Shown: positions 35,301-43,390 of the stretch, in pieces
How positions within the stretch are numbered: the first letter of the stretch is position 1
Layout of the letters: every line of letters begins with the position of its first letter
Assembly (NCBI GenBank): GCA_018831195.1
Contig: JAHJDP010000034.1
Coordinates: forward strand, 1-64,000
Origin: Candidatus Eisenbacteria bacterium
GTDB lineage: Bacteria > Eisenbacteria > RBG-16-71-46 > CAIMUX01 > JAHJDP01
Length of the DNA stretch: 64,000 nt
Direction: 5' to 3'
Program-made: the position numbers and the translations under genes
Notes under the pieces: generated by a model
Told to the model about the DNA's origin: nothing
Database searches by the model: none
Seen by the model: the letters and a program-made list of their open reading frames with translations, nothing else

Positions 35301-37105
35301 CGGAGAGGCTCTTCTTCCCCTCCGCGGGTGACGACAAGCAACGCGCCGCCGACAGCCATTCTTGGAAGCGTGACGTTGAGATCAGAATCCGTCACGACCG
35401 CAACATCGATCGGGTGATCATCACCCGGCTCGAGGATCGAATCCTCCCCCAAAACGATGCGGTCTATGCAGACACGGTCCCGCCGGTCCCAGATCAATTC
35501 GGGCCGACACCGGGCCCCGCCGCCAAAGGATTTGTAAAGCAGGGCGGCCGCCTCTGCCGCGATGGCGCCGGTCTCTTCTCCTTCATTTCGTATAAAGGCC
35601 ACCGAAAGCTTCGCACCGCAACCGGCGGCCTTATCCGCGGAGAGCACTGATGTGGAATGCACGCCGAGTTCAGCCACATCCGGGTAATCCCGCCGGACTC
35701 TTTCGAGGAGGATCTCTCGTTTCGGATAGGAGGAATGGGCGGGAAGAAAATCGATCCCCAAATAAACGCGGCTCCGCCCCCCCTTGGCTACTTCATGGAT
35801 CCATTTCTCAAGGTCGGCTTCCCGGAGCGGGAAACCGCCGATCCCATAGATTGCGGAATGGAGATGCGGAGGGGGGCCGCTCCATGATGGGGCGCCCTCA
35901 CGGGACGGCGCCGCGGATCCATTCTCGATTGCTTCATCGATGAGGGCTCGGAGTTCCCGCGTGAGCGGGGGATCGGTGGAGAGTGGGGTATCGACGCGTT
36001 CCAGAACAATCACCCTCTTCTTGCCGCGTAGGATCGCGGTCAGTTCCCTGGCGGGGAAAGGGCGAAGGGTTCGGATGCCCAGCACGCCGATCTTCATCTT
36101 TTCCCGGTCCCGGAGTCTTGACGCGACGCGCTCCAACGTTTCGACCGCCGCACCCTGGCCGACGAGAAGAATTTCCGCATCGCCCTCTCTAAAAACCGAT
36201 ATGGGATCCAAAAGGCGCCCGGTCTTTTTCGCAAAGGACGCCATCGCTTCGTCCAGGCAGCTTGAGAGATGATTGTAAAAGAAGGGCCGCCGGGCCGCCA
36301 TGCCGAGTCCCCACATATCGGCTTTTTTATAAGCGCCTTGCAGGGCCGGGCGGTCGAGATTAAAACGGCGGGGGACGCGCCGGCGCATGGGGCCGAAGAG
36401 CATTTCCTGTGACGGCGTCGGCGCCGGGATTTCATCCTGCGGATTGCCGGTGAATTTGCGGATCGTTGCGGGACCCAGAAGTTGTACATTTTGAGGCGCC
36501 AGGGCCGTGAGATGTCCGTCCATGGCCACGAGTCCTGGAATGAGAGCCCGCTCGGCGACGCGCCGGGCGATAAGATTGAGATCGACGGCTTCTTGTACAT
36601 TGCGGGCAAAGAGCAAAAAGAAACCGGTGTCGGCCGCGAGGTGATAAGCGTCATGTCCTGATCCGGCGGACGCTCCGTTGGCGGAGAGGACCCGGCAGGA
36701 CATATTAATGACGAGGGGAAGGTGCCGGCCCGCGGCGAGGGTCATCAGGTCGAGGGCGGAGGCGACATCGGATCCGGCCATAAAGATCGCCGGGCGGACA
36801 CCGGCGAGAGAGAGACCCATGCCGGTTGATAGGGATCCGCGGGAACGGCCGGACGCCATGGTTATCAGCGATCGGCCGAAGAGGTTCACCTCTTCCCGGT
36901 TTCTTTCGTTGTTCCACGCGCGAACAGCCCGCGCGGCGGGGAAGGAGGCGGCATTGGGAAGGGCGCCGGCCAGGCAGGCCTCGGTCATGGCGACGGCGGT
37001 GGCGCCGTCAAGCAGGGCCTCAATTCCTTCCTTGGGGTTCTCTGCGAGGTCTCTCTTTGGGCCGTCTCCACGAAATCGGCGCAGGAACTCAGTGAGACTT
37101 GGCAT
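32390..37105 (-). CDS. 1571-residue PFOR-derived iron-sulfur protein embedded in the Rnf operon
   Basis: Domains follow pyruvate:ferredoxin oxidoreductase order: I/II (about 20-430; SRGSLSTGMGLSLAG, IGVLGIRTLRPFPARE), a gamma-like domain (about 490-620; VAFIRNEGEETGAIAAEAA), a two-cluster ferredoxin domain (CTGCGNCWSVCP near 790, CKGCSACITSCEPG near 933) and a domain VI-like region (about 1100-1500). GDG survives near 1230, but the rest of the thiamine-diphosphate motif (the ...NT/LDTEVYSNTGGQ part in nifJ here) is replaced by PVKVVLLSDL. Catalysis is therefore doubtful. A charged helical tail ends the protein. It overlaps rnfB by 17 bp and rnfC by 4 bp. Likely role, inferred: electron transfer between ferredoxin or Kor and Rnf. 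Confidence 0.8.
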   Translation of the reverse strand: MPSLTEFLRRFRGDGPKRDLAENPKEGIEALLDGATAVAMTEACLAGALPNAASFPAARAVRAWNNERNREEVNLFGRSLITMASGRSRGSLSTGMGLSLAGVRPAIFMAGSDVASALDLMTLAAGRHLPLVINMSCRVLSANGASAGSGHDAYHLAADTGFFLLFARNVQEAVDLNLIARRVAERALIPGLVAMDGHLTALAPQNVQLLGPATIRKFTGNPQDEIPAPTPSQEMLFGPMRRRVPRRFNLDRPALQGAYKKADMWGLGMAARRPFFYNHLSSCLDEAMASFAKKTGRLLDPISVFREGDAEILLVGQGAAVETLERVASRLRDREKMKIGVLGIRTLRPFPARELTAILRGKKRVIVLERVDTPLSTDPPLTRELRALIDEAIENGSAAPSREGAPSWSGPPPHLHSAIYGIGGFPLREADLEKWIHEVAKGGRSRVYLGIDFLPAHSSYPKREILLERVRRDYPDVAELGVHSTSVLSADKAAGCGAKLSVAFIRNEGEETGAIAAEAAALLYKSFGGGARCRPELIWDRRDRVCIDRIVLGEDSILEPGDDHPIDVAVVTDSDLNVTLPRMAVGGALLVVTRGGEEEPLRLAPALHQKREEWQLDLYAVPANEPASGDSLSADPASGDFPSRISERILGALTGLLAKRDSDLKPRKILSSYEEFLHEQDDAEGASRLDSFRSGMENVQLIQDPGIAERAAAVEADPEIPMSVRRLGRIDADDDNLSRFWDQVGVLYQKDEEEQITPDPYLALGTVPPLSSTFRDLSKNRKIMPHFNPAPCTGCGNCWSVCPEGAIGPIALSAVELLEAGIRMAKARGDQADALRPVVAKLAARTHSLLLKGKAEAPSDETLGGPLTTAFNWLMEKMAPSAERRKELESAFKPVAAAVGKLPVACTIPFLEEPEKKAPGSGSLLSVVINPETCKGCSACITSCEPGAMTAGPQTPDRQAAAQALRKVWEELPDTSGENISRLSHHPDVGQPAAMLLSRHCSLSPAGGDGAEAGSGEKTALRWVLAAAEYHLQPLLQDHLKKIASLQDRLAAKIRETLADALPTEDLQLLSSGLDSLGRQDLDLAAFAEKINEACKTKQVDGERLGRLVDSAQRLVDHRWRLEKGPAGMGRARAAMAVAEGSTTSWAGSFPYNPYALPIVLDDSGETVELAKGLAEGLLDEVLEDFRDIRRALLELDKPLEAIRSVRGLEKLTWRDLTPEERSLCPSLILVGDGRVLGGESAAQLASLLGSDLPVKVVLLSDLAENLDPGMDALNPGLSTGGAGGDPGILGLMQRNAYIVQSSIAHGAHLTEGVLKALRHPGPALIHIHAPKPDRHGFAEDIAVEHAGLAVRSRAFPLYTYDPAAEGVFGARLDLSGNQNMKADWTQAEGVQGDGIQSKEGSFTTVFDWMVTERRFVHHFSDLQASDPSPTPIIDYLRLPALQRFGKTPLVVVKTAGKNRDATRESAERRLKCSPAAVAFAQWRLDIWRMLQEWAGLVTPFTQRVKEEAAAEVQAHHEAQLAALRNDYEGRINDIGDEIRAEMAQRLQQRMMALAGHRRSPGNGQDEDAAS

Positions 37106-37964
37106 AACGTCTCCCGATCCCGGACAGAGGATCTTCGGTTATAAATTGTCGTCCGGTGACCCACTGGATCGCACCCGTGGGGCAGCGGAATGTGGCTTCA
37201 GGTTTCATCCGGATCGAACTATTGTAGCTGACCACCGGCAGGTTATTCACCGTCGCTATGAGACCGGCGGGCGCGTCCTGAACGCACCGGCCGCAGGCGT
37301 CGCAGGCGACACGGCATAGCGCCAAGGCCTCTTCTCCGGCCAGGGGCACGCTGCACTGCACCAGGAGAGGTTTATCCAAGGGCAGGATCTCGAAAAGATT
37401 CCTGGGGCAAACCTCAACGCAATCGCCGCAGGCGGTGCATTTTTCAATGTCTACTATCGGAAGTCCGTCGGCATTCATATGAATGGCGTCGAAAGTACAA
37501 GCCGTGTCGCAATCGCCCAAGCCCAGGCATCCCCAGGCGCACCCTTTGCCGCCGCCTGAAACGATCGCCGCCGCGCGGCAGGTGCCGTATCCCTCATAGG
37601 CGGCGATTTGAAGGGCCTGGGAACGTCCGCCCGCGCAATGCAGGCGGGCGACGCGCTTCTCCTGAGTGCCGGGATCGACGCCGAGGAACTCAGCGATCGC
37701 CTCGACGGCGTCAGGGCTCGAAACGGTGCATCCTCCGGGAAGCCGGCGTCCCTCGAGAAGGGCCTCGGCGAAGGCATGGCAGCCGGGTTCCCCGCAGGCG
37801 CCGCAATTGGTGCCGGGGAGCATCGCTTCGACACTCTCCAAACGGGGATCCTCCGGGACATTCAAAAAACGGTATGCGACAGCCAGGACTCCGGCAAAGA
37901 AGAAGCCAAGACCGGCCATGATCCCCGCGGCCATGATGACGCTGCTCAAGCGTCCTCCCTCCAC
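37089..37964 (-). CDS. rnfB: Rnf complex subunit B (multi-FeS)
   Basis: The protein has 291 residues. One N-terminal membrane helix is followed by the Fe4S4 domain NCGACGEPGCHAFAEAL, a second Cys group (CAWGCLGLGDCDTAC), and ferredoxin motifs CTACGDCVEVCP and CDACGRCVQDAP. The CP of the last motif is changed to QD. RnfB is the subunit that exchanges electrons with soluble ferredoxin. It normally precedes or follows the other rnf genes directly; here it lies between the two PFOR-like genes, which suggests that those proteins contact it. Confidence 0.93.
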   Translation of the reverse strand: MEGGRLSSVIMAAGIMAGLGFFFAGVLAVAYRFLNVPEDPRLESVEAMLPGTNCGACGEPGCHAFAEALLEGRRLPGGCTVSSPDAVEAIAEFLGVDPGTQEKRVARLHCAGGRSQALQIAAYEGYGTCRAAAIVSGGGKGCAWGCLGLGDCDTACTFDAIHMNADGLPIVDIEKCTACGDCVEVCPRNLFEILPLDKPLLVQCSVPLAGEEALALCRVACDACGRCVQDAPAGLIATVNNLPVVSYNSSIRMKPEATFRCPTGAIQWVTGRQFITEDPLSGIGRRYAKSH

Positions 37965-37967
37965 TCG

Positions 37968-40511
37968 TTAAACGTTGAATGGCTCCGCGCGCCGGATCAA
38001 ATCTTCGAGATTCGGCTCATCAGGATTTAATGGTTTTCCGGGATGGATGCAGCGACCCGGGCACTTTTCCGCGGCAGCCACCAGCTGAGCGAATGTGCCG
38101 GCATGTGGATCGCCGATACGAACCTGTTTATTTTCGTCATAAACGAAAAGCAGCGGATTGATAACAGTGCAATCATTGCAACTTGTACAAAGCGGTGTGC
38201 CGACCCAAGGCTCATCGAAGGATATATCCTCCTCCGCCTCCGCCGGTCCGGCCGCTTCCGCCCGCGTCTCAGCCTCTGCCGGATCAGAGGGAGCCGGCGC
38301 GGTGGGAGCTTTCGACCTCGCCGGCGCCGCCGGGGACGCCGCCCTCGGGGTCGATAGCGGCGCCGTCATGGCTCCGGCATCCAGATCCAGGAGCATGGCC
38401 GCCAGGCCGCCCATCGCCTCCGAGGCGGCTTCTTCTCTCATCCTCTTAAGTTCATCGGCATGCGTTGCCTGCAGTTGCTCCCGCTCGACGCGATACTTTG
38501 CTTCTGCTTCCGCTTGCGCCTTCCGCGTCGCCTCTCGGACATATTCGTTGCGGATCCCAGCCAGTTCTTGAAGGGTGCGCCAGTAATCCAGCCGGTCTTT
38601 GCAGGCCAAGGCCAGGCGCCGGGTGATGGCGAGGCGCTGCAAGCGCCCCTCGTGATCAACGCCCCAGACAAAGGGGATTCGGACAATAGCTTCATCCCGC
38701 TCAAGATCGAGGTAGTCGGCGATCGAAACGAGATCTTCGCTGACGATAGGTTCGGGGATAGCCTTAAAATGGCGGCGAAAATCGGGCTCCAACAGGGCGA
38801 AGTCGGCGAATGTGAAGGCCGCGGTGATGGAAATTTCTTCGCCACCGGATTTCCGGCAGGTGAGATTGTGGATGGACCAGTTCTCTTCAGCATTCGGGTT
38901 CCCGCTGAAATGCAAGCGGCTTGCCCAGCTGGATCCGGATTCAGGATTGTAACGGAACAGGGGATGAGCCCGGCTCTCAATGGCGGCGCCGGCATGAAGC
39001 CAGGCATCAAGCCGGCCTTGCATCCGGCTTGAATCAAAGCCGCAGGCGATGAGGTGCAACGAGGCGTGGGTTGCCGCGAGTCCGGCGAGATACCCTTCCA
39101 TAAGATGATCGGGACGGGCGGCGGAGGATTGTTGAACCAGCGCTTCCCGGTGTCCGATTCCGAGGAATCCTAATTCCAAATGGTATCCGTGAAGGGCCTT
39201 TTGACCCCGGGCGGCGGGATTCTGTGCCGGGTCATGCGGGACCAGGACTTGAATCGGCTTTCCGGAAAGAATCAATTGTGAAAGTGAAAGCATTCCTTTT
39301 CCGGCAAGGCGCTCTGATGACTCCAGCGCTATAACAACCGGGAGCAGTAGGAACTCCTCTTTCGAAAAGGATTCCCAATCGAATTCCGCAAACCAGGGAT
39401 CGTGATGCTCAGGATGGTAGGATCCCTCAATCTCCAAAGTAGCGATGCGAACGGCTCGGAATATTTCGGTAAATTGGGCCGCATGCCGCTGAAAATGTAT
39501 CAGGGCGCCGGCGCAGGGGTCGGGCTCCTCAATCAGCCGTCCATTGCACTCATCCTCGGAAACCGGCAATGGCAGCGATCCGTCATGGACAATCGCGACG
39601 ATCGGATCGGAGTCCTGGGCCAGATAGCTTTCAAGCAGCCCCAGGACATGCTCAATCCGCCGTTTTCGTTCCGGCGCCATGAGCGGCGCACCCCGCCAGG
39701 AACCAAGGACACTGGAGAGCTTTCGCGGATCCACAAAATCGGCGCCGGTACCGCCGAGCTCCCCGCGCAGAGCCTCCGGCATTCTGGAAGCAGGACCCTT
39801 ATGCCGTTCAATAGTGAGAAGCTCCTTCAGATGATGGCGAAGCTGTTTTACATTATCTCTGAAGGCGGCGCGGCGGGGATTCAGTTTGTGATGCGCCGCG
39901 TGAATCAGAAGGCGCAGCGATGAAGAGTCCGTGAAGGAGAGAAACCATCCACCCTGGGGCGCTTGTTTGAGAAATGTTTCAAGATCGGCTCCGAGGTTTT
40001 CGGCGTTCTCTCCGGCCAGCGAAAGATTTCTTTTTAGCTGTTCCCCCGCCTGCGCCAGGACCTTTCCCGCCGGATGGAGACCCGGTTTCTTGTATAACGC
40101 CTCACGGATGTCGCGCTCGAGACGCAGCAGATTATCGCGCAGGATGCGGGCTTGGCCCGGATTCGGCGCGAAGGAATCAAGGGTTTCCGAAAGCAATTCG
40201 GAGAGGGGAAGAATCAATCGCTCTCCATCACCGCTCTTTGATGGGTAAAGATAAAGAGGGTAGTTTGTCCGGACCCGGGAAGCATCTTTGAAGCGATAGA
40301 GAAGAGCGGGGGAGAACTCCTCTGGTGATGAATCGCCGGAACCGGGTTCATCATTGAGGGAGAGATGAAAGTGGCGAAGCGCGTTCAGGCTCTCGGGGTC
40401 CGCCTCACGGCCGGAGTCGGACCCGGTGTCGGGCAGGAGGGGCCGTTCCTGCATTCCAGCCGGGGATCCGGCTGGTGGCGCTGATTCGACTTCGGGATAA
40501 GCAGGGTCCAT
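37968..40511 (-). CDS. 847-residue PFOR domain VI-like protein with C-terminal ferredoxin module
   Basis: The N-terminal 380 residues are helical and unassigned. Residues of about 380-690 align with the domain VI-like region of the 1571-residue neighbour: ALVQQSSAARPDHLMEGYL against YIVQSSIAHGAHLTEGVL, and FADFALLEPDFRRHF against FDWMVTERRFVHHF. No GDG thiamine motif remains. A charged coiled coil (about 655-710) and an Ala/Pro-rich linker lead to a ferredoxin-like module with CTSCNDC near 774 and CPGRCIHPGKP near 816. The ATG at 40511 has GAGGA 7 nt upstream; a GTG at 40547 also has a ribosome-binding site. It lies 3 bp before rnfB. Confidence 0.75.
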   Translation of the reverse strand: MDPAYPEVESAPPAGSPAGMQERPLLPDTGSDSGREADPESLNALRHFHLSLNDEPGSGDSSPEEFSPALLYRFKDASRVRTNYPLYLYPSKSGDGERLILPLSELLSETLDSFAPNPGQARILRDNLLRLERDIREALYKKPGLHPAGKVLAQAGEQLKRNLSLAGENAENLGADLETFLKQAPQGGWFLSFTDSSSLRLLIHAAHHKLNPRRAAFRDNVKQLRHHLKELLTIERHKGPASRMPEALRGELGGTGADFVDPRKLSSVLGSWRGAPLMAPERKRRIEHVLGLLESYLAQDSDPIVAIVHDGSLPLPVSEDECNGRLIEEPDPCAGALIHFQRHAAQFTEIFRAVRIATLEIEGSYHPEHHDPWFAEFDWESFSKEEFLLLPVVIALESSERLAGKGMLSLSQLILSGKPIQVLVPHDPAQNPAARGQKALHGYHLELGFLGIGHREALVQQSSAARPDHLMEGYLAGLAATHASLHLIACGFDSSRMQGRLDAWLHAGAAIESRAHPLFRYNPESGSSWASRLHFSGNPNAEENWSIHNLTCRKSGGEEISITAAFTFADFALLEPDFRRHFKAIPEPIVSEDLVSIADYLDLERDEAIVRIPFVWGVDHEGRLQRLAITRRLALACKDRLDYWRTLQELAGIRNEYVREATRKAQAEAEAKYRVEREQLQATHADELKRMREEAASEAMGGLAAMLLDLDAGAMTAPLSTPRAASPAAPARSKAPTAPAPSDPAEAETRAEAAGPAEAEEDISFDEPWVGTPLCTSCNDCTVINPLLFVYDENKQVRIGDPHAGTFAQLVAAAEKCPGRCIHPGKPLNPDEPNLEDLIRRAEPFNV

Positions 40512-40565
40512 TGAAGGTTCCTCTTTTTTTTCGGCGATTTTGGTCACGGTATCCTCGATAAAATG

Positions 40566-41519
40566 TTAAATGGCGAACCGGTCCAGTTCTTTTTCGAGGG
40601 CCGTCAATTTGTCTTCGACGGGCATGTCCATGCCGACCGCCGTGTGATCGTTGTAGCACGGCCGGTCCGGGTCGCAGAAGAGCAGCCCGATAGGCAGAGG
40701 GTCGTGTTCCAGAGCCAGTTTTTGGGCTCCCGCGAGATCGAGAGGGTTGTGTTCCTGCTGGGTTTTATACATTTTGGCGACGGCGGGGTCCACTTGGATG
40801 CCCTTGTCATGGGTCAGCAGGTTCAGATGTGAGGGGTCCTGCTGCATTTCATCGTACATTTTCCCGGTATAGGTCGGGCAGCGCTGCAGAATCCGGACAA
40901 AGCTGAATCCCTTATGCTTGTGGGCGGCCTGGAGAGTGGCCAACAGATGCGCCGGGTTCCAATCGACCGTCTGCGCCACGAAGGAGACATTGGTGACGCC
41001 CAGGGTGACGCCAAGAGGATTCAATGGCGGCAGCCAGGCGCCCTCGGGGTGCGTGTTCGTTGATAGCCCCTTGGGGCTGGTCGGCGAGGTTTGGTTTTTT
41101 GTCAGCCCGTAGACATGATTGTCAAAAAGCATCACCGTCATGTCCATGTTGTATCGGATGGCGTGAACCCAATGCGCCGTCCCGATCGAGCAACAATCCC
41201 CATCACCCGTCGCCACAAAGAGGGTCAGGTCGGGGCGTCGCGACTTGATCCCGCAGGCCACCGGAAAAGCCCGCCCGTGAAGCCCATGAAAACCATAGGT
41301 ATTCATGTAGTGAGGGAAACGACTCGAACAACCGATCCCGGAAACCGACACGATTTTCTCGGGGGGAATCTGCTCGTCACGGCAGATCCGCTGCACCGCG
41401 GTGAGGATGGCAAGGTCGCCGCAACCCGGACACCAGCGGGGTTCGCCGCCCTCGTAGTCTTCTAATGTGAAATACCGGGGGGATACATCCAATGGCCAAT
41501 CCGCTTTAAGCCCGAACAT
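40566..41519 (-). CDS. korB: 2-oxoacid:ferredoxin oxidoreductase, beta subunit
   Basis: The protein has 317 residues. Thiamine-diphosphate motifs are complete: WCPGCGDLAILTAVQR, SGIGCSSRFPHYMNTYGFHG, GDGDCCSIGTAHWVHAIRYN and DNHVYGLTKNQTSPT. The Cys residues of the first two motifs and a later Cys hold one [4Fe-4S] cluster. With the alpha subunit it oxidises a 2-oxoacid (2-oxoglutarate or pyruvate) and CoA to acyl-CoA and CO2, reducing ferredoxin. Substrate cannot be fixed from sequence. Its ATG overlaps the korA stop (TAATG). The next gene, 55 bp downstream, is the 847-residue PFOR-like gene. Confidence 0.92.
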   Translation of the reverse strand: MFGLKADWPLDVSPRYFTLEDYEGGEPRWCPGCGDLAILTAVQRICRDEQIPPEKIVSVSGIGCSSRFPHYMNTYGFHGLHGRAFPVACGIKSRRPDLTLFVATGDGDCCSIGTAHWVHAIRYNMDMTVMLFDNHVYGLTKNQTSPTSPKGLSTNTHPEGAWLPPLNPLGVTLGVTNVSFVAQTVDWNPAHLLATLQAAHKHKGFSFVRILQRCPTYTGKMYDEMQQDPSHLNLLTHDKGIQVDPAVAKMYKTQQEHNPLDLAGAQKLALEHDPLPIGLLFCDPDRPCYNDHTAVGMDMPVEDKLTALEKELDRFAI

Positions 41520-43390
41520 TATACGTCTCCTTTCATCGCGTCATGTATCCGGATGATCTCTTTATATACAAGTCCGGGCGGCAAGGGTTGACCTGGCACG
41601 GTGGACCAGAAGTCGACATCGACCGCAGTCATCGCCCGCAAAATATAGGCCAGCTGGGCGGGGCGGCGGTTTTCCGGTGTGATCCCCGGTTGATCGAGCT
41701 GATCACTGTAGTTGATTTCGACCGTCATGACTTTGCGGAAGCGCGCAAAGATCTCCTTCAAGCCGGGTTCCAGCGGGGACAGAAATCGCAGGTGGAGGGA
41801 GGAAATCTTCCGTCCTTCGGCGCGGATCCGGTCGACGGCCTCATCAATCGATCCCAGCGTCGATCCCCAGCCGACGACGAGCAGGTCACCTTCCGGATCG
41901 CCGTGAATCTTCGGCGGTTTCAGTGTCTGTTGCAGGGTCGCCATCTTGCGGCTGCGCATATTGCAGCCGATCTGGTTGGAGTACGGATCGTAGGCCACCT
42001 TGCTGTAATTCGTGTGGGCCAGCCCCGTGAGGACATATTCGCCGCCTGGCTGTCCCGGTATCGGCCGCGGCGACAAACCGGTTTGTTCATCCCAATCGTA
42101 GGGTGGTGTGTTCTTATCCCAAGGGGATTGATCCAATGGAGGAGGGTACCACTCGGCATTGACTTGTGGACGGGGGTAGGGTTGGACCCCTGTGGCGAGA
42201 TTCGCGTCGGTGAGAACCATGACCGGCGTCCGGAAGGCCTCAGCCAACCGCCGCGCTGTTATCATGAAATGAAAACACTCCTCGATCGTCGCGGCCGCCA
42301 TGATGACTTTGGGGGCGTCACCCGGCGCGCCGAAAGCGGCTGCCAACAGGTCCCCCTGTTCCACCTTCGTCGGAAGCCCTGTGCTCGGCCCCCCGCGTTG
42401 AACCACGACGATCACCAGCGGAATCTCGGCCATGACGCCGAGACCGATAAACTCGGTTTTCAACGCCATTCCCGGACCGGAGGTGATGGTGCAGGTCGTC
42501 TTGCCGGCATAGGAGGAACCTAGAGCAAAACCGATGGCGGCGATCTCATCCTCGGCCTGATGGAGACAACCGCCGACCTTGTGAATGATACTGGCTATGT
42601 AGTGAGAGGCCGATGTCGCCGGGGTGATCGGGTACATGGCGACGGTCTCCATCCCGGCCGCCATGACGCCGAGACCGATGGCCTGGTTTCCATTGGAGAC
42701 GATGAGGGGCTTGTCATTCGGCCAGGGGGGGATCTCGTAACAGAGATCCAGGTTTTCCGCCGCGAAGATCTCTCCCGCTTCGAGAAGTCTGTGGTTCAGC
42801 GAGATGACTTTCTCGCCCTTCCGGGAGAATATCAGCGCGATCTCATTTTTCGCCTCTTCGAGTCCCCGCTGATAGATGTGGCAGAGCATGCCGAGGACGA
42901 ACATATTTTTGCCGAGCAGGGGGTTGGGTGTGATCTCCCGGCAGGCCGCTTCCATCGGTAATTCGTGTACGATATAACCGCGGTTTTCGAAATCCTGCAG
43001 GGCGGCCGCATATTGACCGCGGATCGCTTCGATCGGATCATCGGCCCATTTATTTTCCAGAATGACGTGGGTTCCCTTTTTGTAGGCGCCTTGGGCGATC
43101 CGTCCATAGAGGACCTGCTCGTTAAAAGCGACGACCAAATCGGCCTCATCACCCATATTGGTCATATCGGTGGAGCCGATTCGGACTCGGATGCCGCTGG
43201 CCCCGGCTGGTGATCGGGAGGGCGGCTTGATTTCGGCAGGGATGATCTCCACGGTCCAAACGCCGTTCCCCTTCTTGGCGCTGACCATGCCGAATGTCTG
43301 TCCAGCCTTTTGAGCCCCTTCACCGGAGTCACTCACGATCTCGACAATATGCTCGCCAAGTCGTACAGGCGCCCTGTGTTGGGTCTCCAT
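41519..43390 (-). CDS. korA: 2-oxoacid:ferredoxin oxidoreductase, gamma-alpha fused subunit
   Basis: The protein has 623 residues. The gamma domain (about 1-190; GEGAQKAGQTFGMVSA, RIGSTDMTNMGDEADLVVA) is fused to the alpha domain, which has YPITPATSASHYI, EDEIAAIGFALGSSYAG and TSGPGMALKTEFIGL. The fused gamma-alpha form is the usual two-subunit Kor layout. The ATG at 43390 is chosen because AAGGAGGG lies 7 nt upstream; the frame is open 48 bp further but without a ribosome-binding site. It heads the run of twelve co-directional genes ending with apbE, and so probably follows the main promoter of the Kor-Rnf operon. Confidence 0.93.
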   Translation of the reverse strand: METQHRAPVRLGEHIVEIVSDSGEGAQKAGQTFGMVSAKKGNGVWTVEIIPAEIKPPSRSPAGASGIRVRIGSTDMTNMGDEADLVVAFNEQVLYGRIAQGAYKKGTHVILENKWADDPIEAIRGQYAAALQDFENRGYIVHELPMEAACREITPNPLLGKNMFVLGMLCHIYQRGLEEAKNEIALIFSRKGEKVISLNHRLLEAGEIFAAENLDLCYEIPPWPNDKPLIVSNGNQAIGLGVMAAGMETVAMYPITPATSASHYIASIIHKVGGCLHQAEDEIAAIGFALGSSYAGKTTCTITSGPGMALKTEFIGLGVMAEIPLVIVVVQRGGPSTGLPTKVEQGDLLAAAFGAPGDAPKVIMAAATIEECFHFMITARRLAEAFRTPVMVLTDANLATGVQPYPRPQVNAEWYPPPLDQSPWDKNTPPYDWDEQTGLSPRPIPGQPGGEYVLTGLAHTNYSKVAYDPYSNQIGCNMRSRKMATLQQTLKPPKIHGDPEGDLLVVGWGSTLGSIDEAVDRIRAEGRKISSLHLRFLSPLEPGLKEIFARFRKVMTVEINYSDQLDQPGITPENRRPAQLAYILRAMTAVDVDFWSTVPGQPLPPGLVYKEIIRIHDAMKGDV

